Assembly (NCBI GenBank): GCA_024277955.1
Contig: JAJRUE010000262.1
Location: 1 to 6,063 of the forward strand
DNA length: 6,063 nucleotides
From: Alphaproteobacteria bacterium
GTDB taxonomy: Bacteria; Pseudomonadota; Alphaproteobacteria; Rhodobacterales; Rhodobacteraceae
Direction: 5' to 3'
The notes under the pieces were generated by a model. That model did no database searches. It saw only the letters and a list, made by a program, of their open reading frames with translations, and was not told where the DNA came from. The first letter of the stretch is position 1, and every line of letters begins with the position of its first letter. Below, one piece after another: positions 4,910 to 6,063 of the stretch. The translations under genes were made by a program, and so were the position numbers.

Positions 4910-6063
4910 TCAACCCCGCAGCCCCGGCAGGCTGGCGCGCAGCCCCTGCAGCCGCGCCAACAGCCCGCGCGCCGGCCTTGCGGGCGCGCAGGCTTCGGGA
5001 TCGGCCAGTGCGCGCGCCACCACCTCGACCGCGCAGGGGCGCGCAGCGAACGGGTCAATATAGCGCGGATAATCGATCAGACAGGCATGAACCAGCGCCG
5101 CAAGGCCGGGCCGCGCCTGCCGCCGGGCCGGCGGTGCGCACAGATCGCGCGTCAGCCCCCAGCCGGCATAGAACGGCACCCCCAGACAGGTCACCGGCAA
5201 CCCGCGGATCAGGGCTTCGAACCCCAGAAGCGATGTCAGGGTCCAGACCTCGTCCGCCACGCTCAGCGCCGCAGTTGCGCCGACCCCGTCCAGGACAACA
5301 TCCGCGTGTTCCAGCGCCTCCTCGCGCGCCAGCGCCCCGCGCCGCAGCCCCGCTTCGACATCCGGATGCGGCTTGTAAAGGATCACCGCGCCGGGGTTTT
5401 CGCGCCGCGCACGCGCCAAAAGCTCCAGGTTGGTGGCCTCGCCCGGGCACCCCAGCCGGATCGAGGCATCGTCCTCGACCTGCCCCGGCACCAGGATGCG
5501 GTGGCCATCGGGCAGCGGCGGCAGCGCCGCGCCGTGCAGGTTGTATTTCGACAGCCCCGCCCCGGCGATCACCCGGATCAGGTCGCGGGCGCGCTCCAGG
5601 TGACCGGCGGGCAGGGCGGGTGAAGCGTTGATCAGCCGGTCCAGCCGGCTTTCGCGGCTGGGGTCGAAATAGATGCCCAGGTCGTCCCGCACCAGCGACA
5701 GCGGCACGTGCAGCCGCGCGCCAAGCCCCAGTGAACGCAAGAACCCATCCTCGATGCGCAGCATCGCAGCCGCCCCCGGCGGCGCGTCGCAGGCGCCCCA
5801 GCCCATCAGCCGCCGGCCGGTCGCGCCCGCCTTTTTCGCCGCGCGTTCGGCGGAGGCGCAAAAGATCAGCCGTCGCTGGCGGCCAAAGAACTGCTGCAGG
5901 TGCCGGCGTTTCCACAGCGCCATGCCGGTGGCCACATAGCCCGCGCGGTCTTCGCGCCAGGCGCGCGCCGCCGCCTCGATCTGGCCCAGCGCCTCTTCCA
6001 GCGTGCACAGCCGGTCGAACACCGGATCGTACCAGGTGGGGTAAAGGATCATCGCCGCGGCGA
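4910..6063 (-). CDS. kpsC: KpsC-like capsule polysaccharide Kdo transferase, C-terminal part
   Basis: Partial: the frame is open to the window edge, so the ATG at 6052 need not be the start. KpsC adds the beta-Kdo linker on phosphatidylglycerol for ABC-dependent capsule export, at the cytoplasmic face of the inner membrane. E. coli KpsC is about 675 residues with two glycosyltransferase domains (GT99 then GT107). Numbering from the ATG at 6052: RIEDGFLRSLGLGA (99-112), GQVEDDASIRLG (190-201), LYKPHPDVEAGLR (225-237), DEVWTLTSLLGFEALIRG (267-284), PFYAGWGLT (293-301) and DYPRYIDP (327-334) match the KpsC/KpsS fold. LYPTWYDPVFDRLC (3-16) resembles the C-terminal YPRYIDPFAARPC (328-340), suggesting that the first domain ends at the window edge and that the full protein is two-domain. 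The last 30 residues are Ala/Arg/Leu-rich. Single-domain KpsS is the main alternative. No other capsule genes are visible. Confidence 0.85.
   Translation of the reverse strand, partial: AAAMILYPTWYDPVFDRLCTLEEALGQIEAAARAWREDRAGYVATGMALWKRRHLQQFFGRQRRLIFCASAERAAKKAGATGRRLMGWGACDAPPGAAAMLRIEDGFLRSLGLGARLHVPLSLVRDDLGIYFDPSRESRLDRLINASPALPAGHLERARDLIRVIAGAGLSKYNLHGAALPPLPDGHRILVPGQVEDDASIRLGCPGEATNLELLARARRENPGAVILYKPHPDVEAGLRRGALAREEALEHADVVLDGVGATAALSVADEVWTLTSLLGFEALIRGLPVTCLGVPFYAGWGLTRDLCAPPARRQARPGLAALVHACLIDYPRYIDPFAARPCAVEVVARALADPEACAPARPARGLLARLQGLRASLPGLRG

Noticed and set aside
4688..5623. 311-codon open frame on the plus strand opposite kpsC
   Set aside because: Low-complexity Arg/Pro/Gln translation; the minus-strand frame carries the KpsC motifs.
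1..6063. CRISPR arrays, tRNA or rRNA genes, insertion sequences, FMN riboswitch before ribD
   Set aside because: I looked for regularly spaced direct repeats, tRNA-like cloverleaf sequence, transposase motifs and the conserved RFN element and saw none.

Overview
The window reads as a chromosomal segment of a high-GC alphaproteobacterium, most likely Rhodobacterales. This rests on the RpoD C-terminus, the nrdR-ribD pair, the KpsC-type capsule protein, and a sequence downstream of ribD that I recall as recurrent in that order. Sampled lines of ribD reach about 80% GC. The unknown gene behind rpoD sits near 53%.

Layout from left to right. Bases 2-331 are the last 109 codons of rpoD (+). One base after its stop, a GTG opens a 234-codon gene of unknown function (333-1037, +). 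It has a conserved-looking N-terminal motif (RYVGDVGDFAKY), a DPDNG motif and a YHHN motif, and much lower GC than its neighbours. A gene-free stretch (1038-1309) follows. It holds three copies of a REP-type palindrome; the second and third face each other and form a BIME-like pair. Then comes a YjbQ/UPF0047 gene (1310-1717, +), whose stop shares a CTAG with the stop of the convergent Nramp Mn(II) transporter gene mntH (1714-3048, -).

Bases 3049-3232 form a divergent control region. On the minus strand there is a -35/-10 pair for mntH, overlapped by a 25-bp Fur/Mur-like palindrome. On the plus strand there is a candidate nrdR promoter with a perfect DnaA-box 9-mer at its predicted transcription start. 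nrdR (3233-3697) and ribD (3694-4788) overlap by four bases (GTGA) and are probably translationally coupled. A 121-bp gap with a Rhodobacterales-type 3' motif and a perfect GC hairpin separates ribD from a convergent gene, the C-terminal part of a KpsC-like capsule Kdo transferase (4910-6063, -), which runs off the window.

The housekeeping genes cover transcription (rpoD), control of ribonucleotide reductase (nrdR), riboflavin synthesis (ribD) and manganese import (mntH). The accessory content is the unknown gene plus REP cluster between rpoD and yjbQ, and the capsule gene. I see no complete new multi-gene system. The best candidates for a second look are the unknown gene translated directly behind rpoD, the REP/BIME cluster beside it, and the DnaA box on nrdR.
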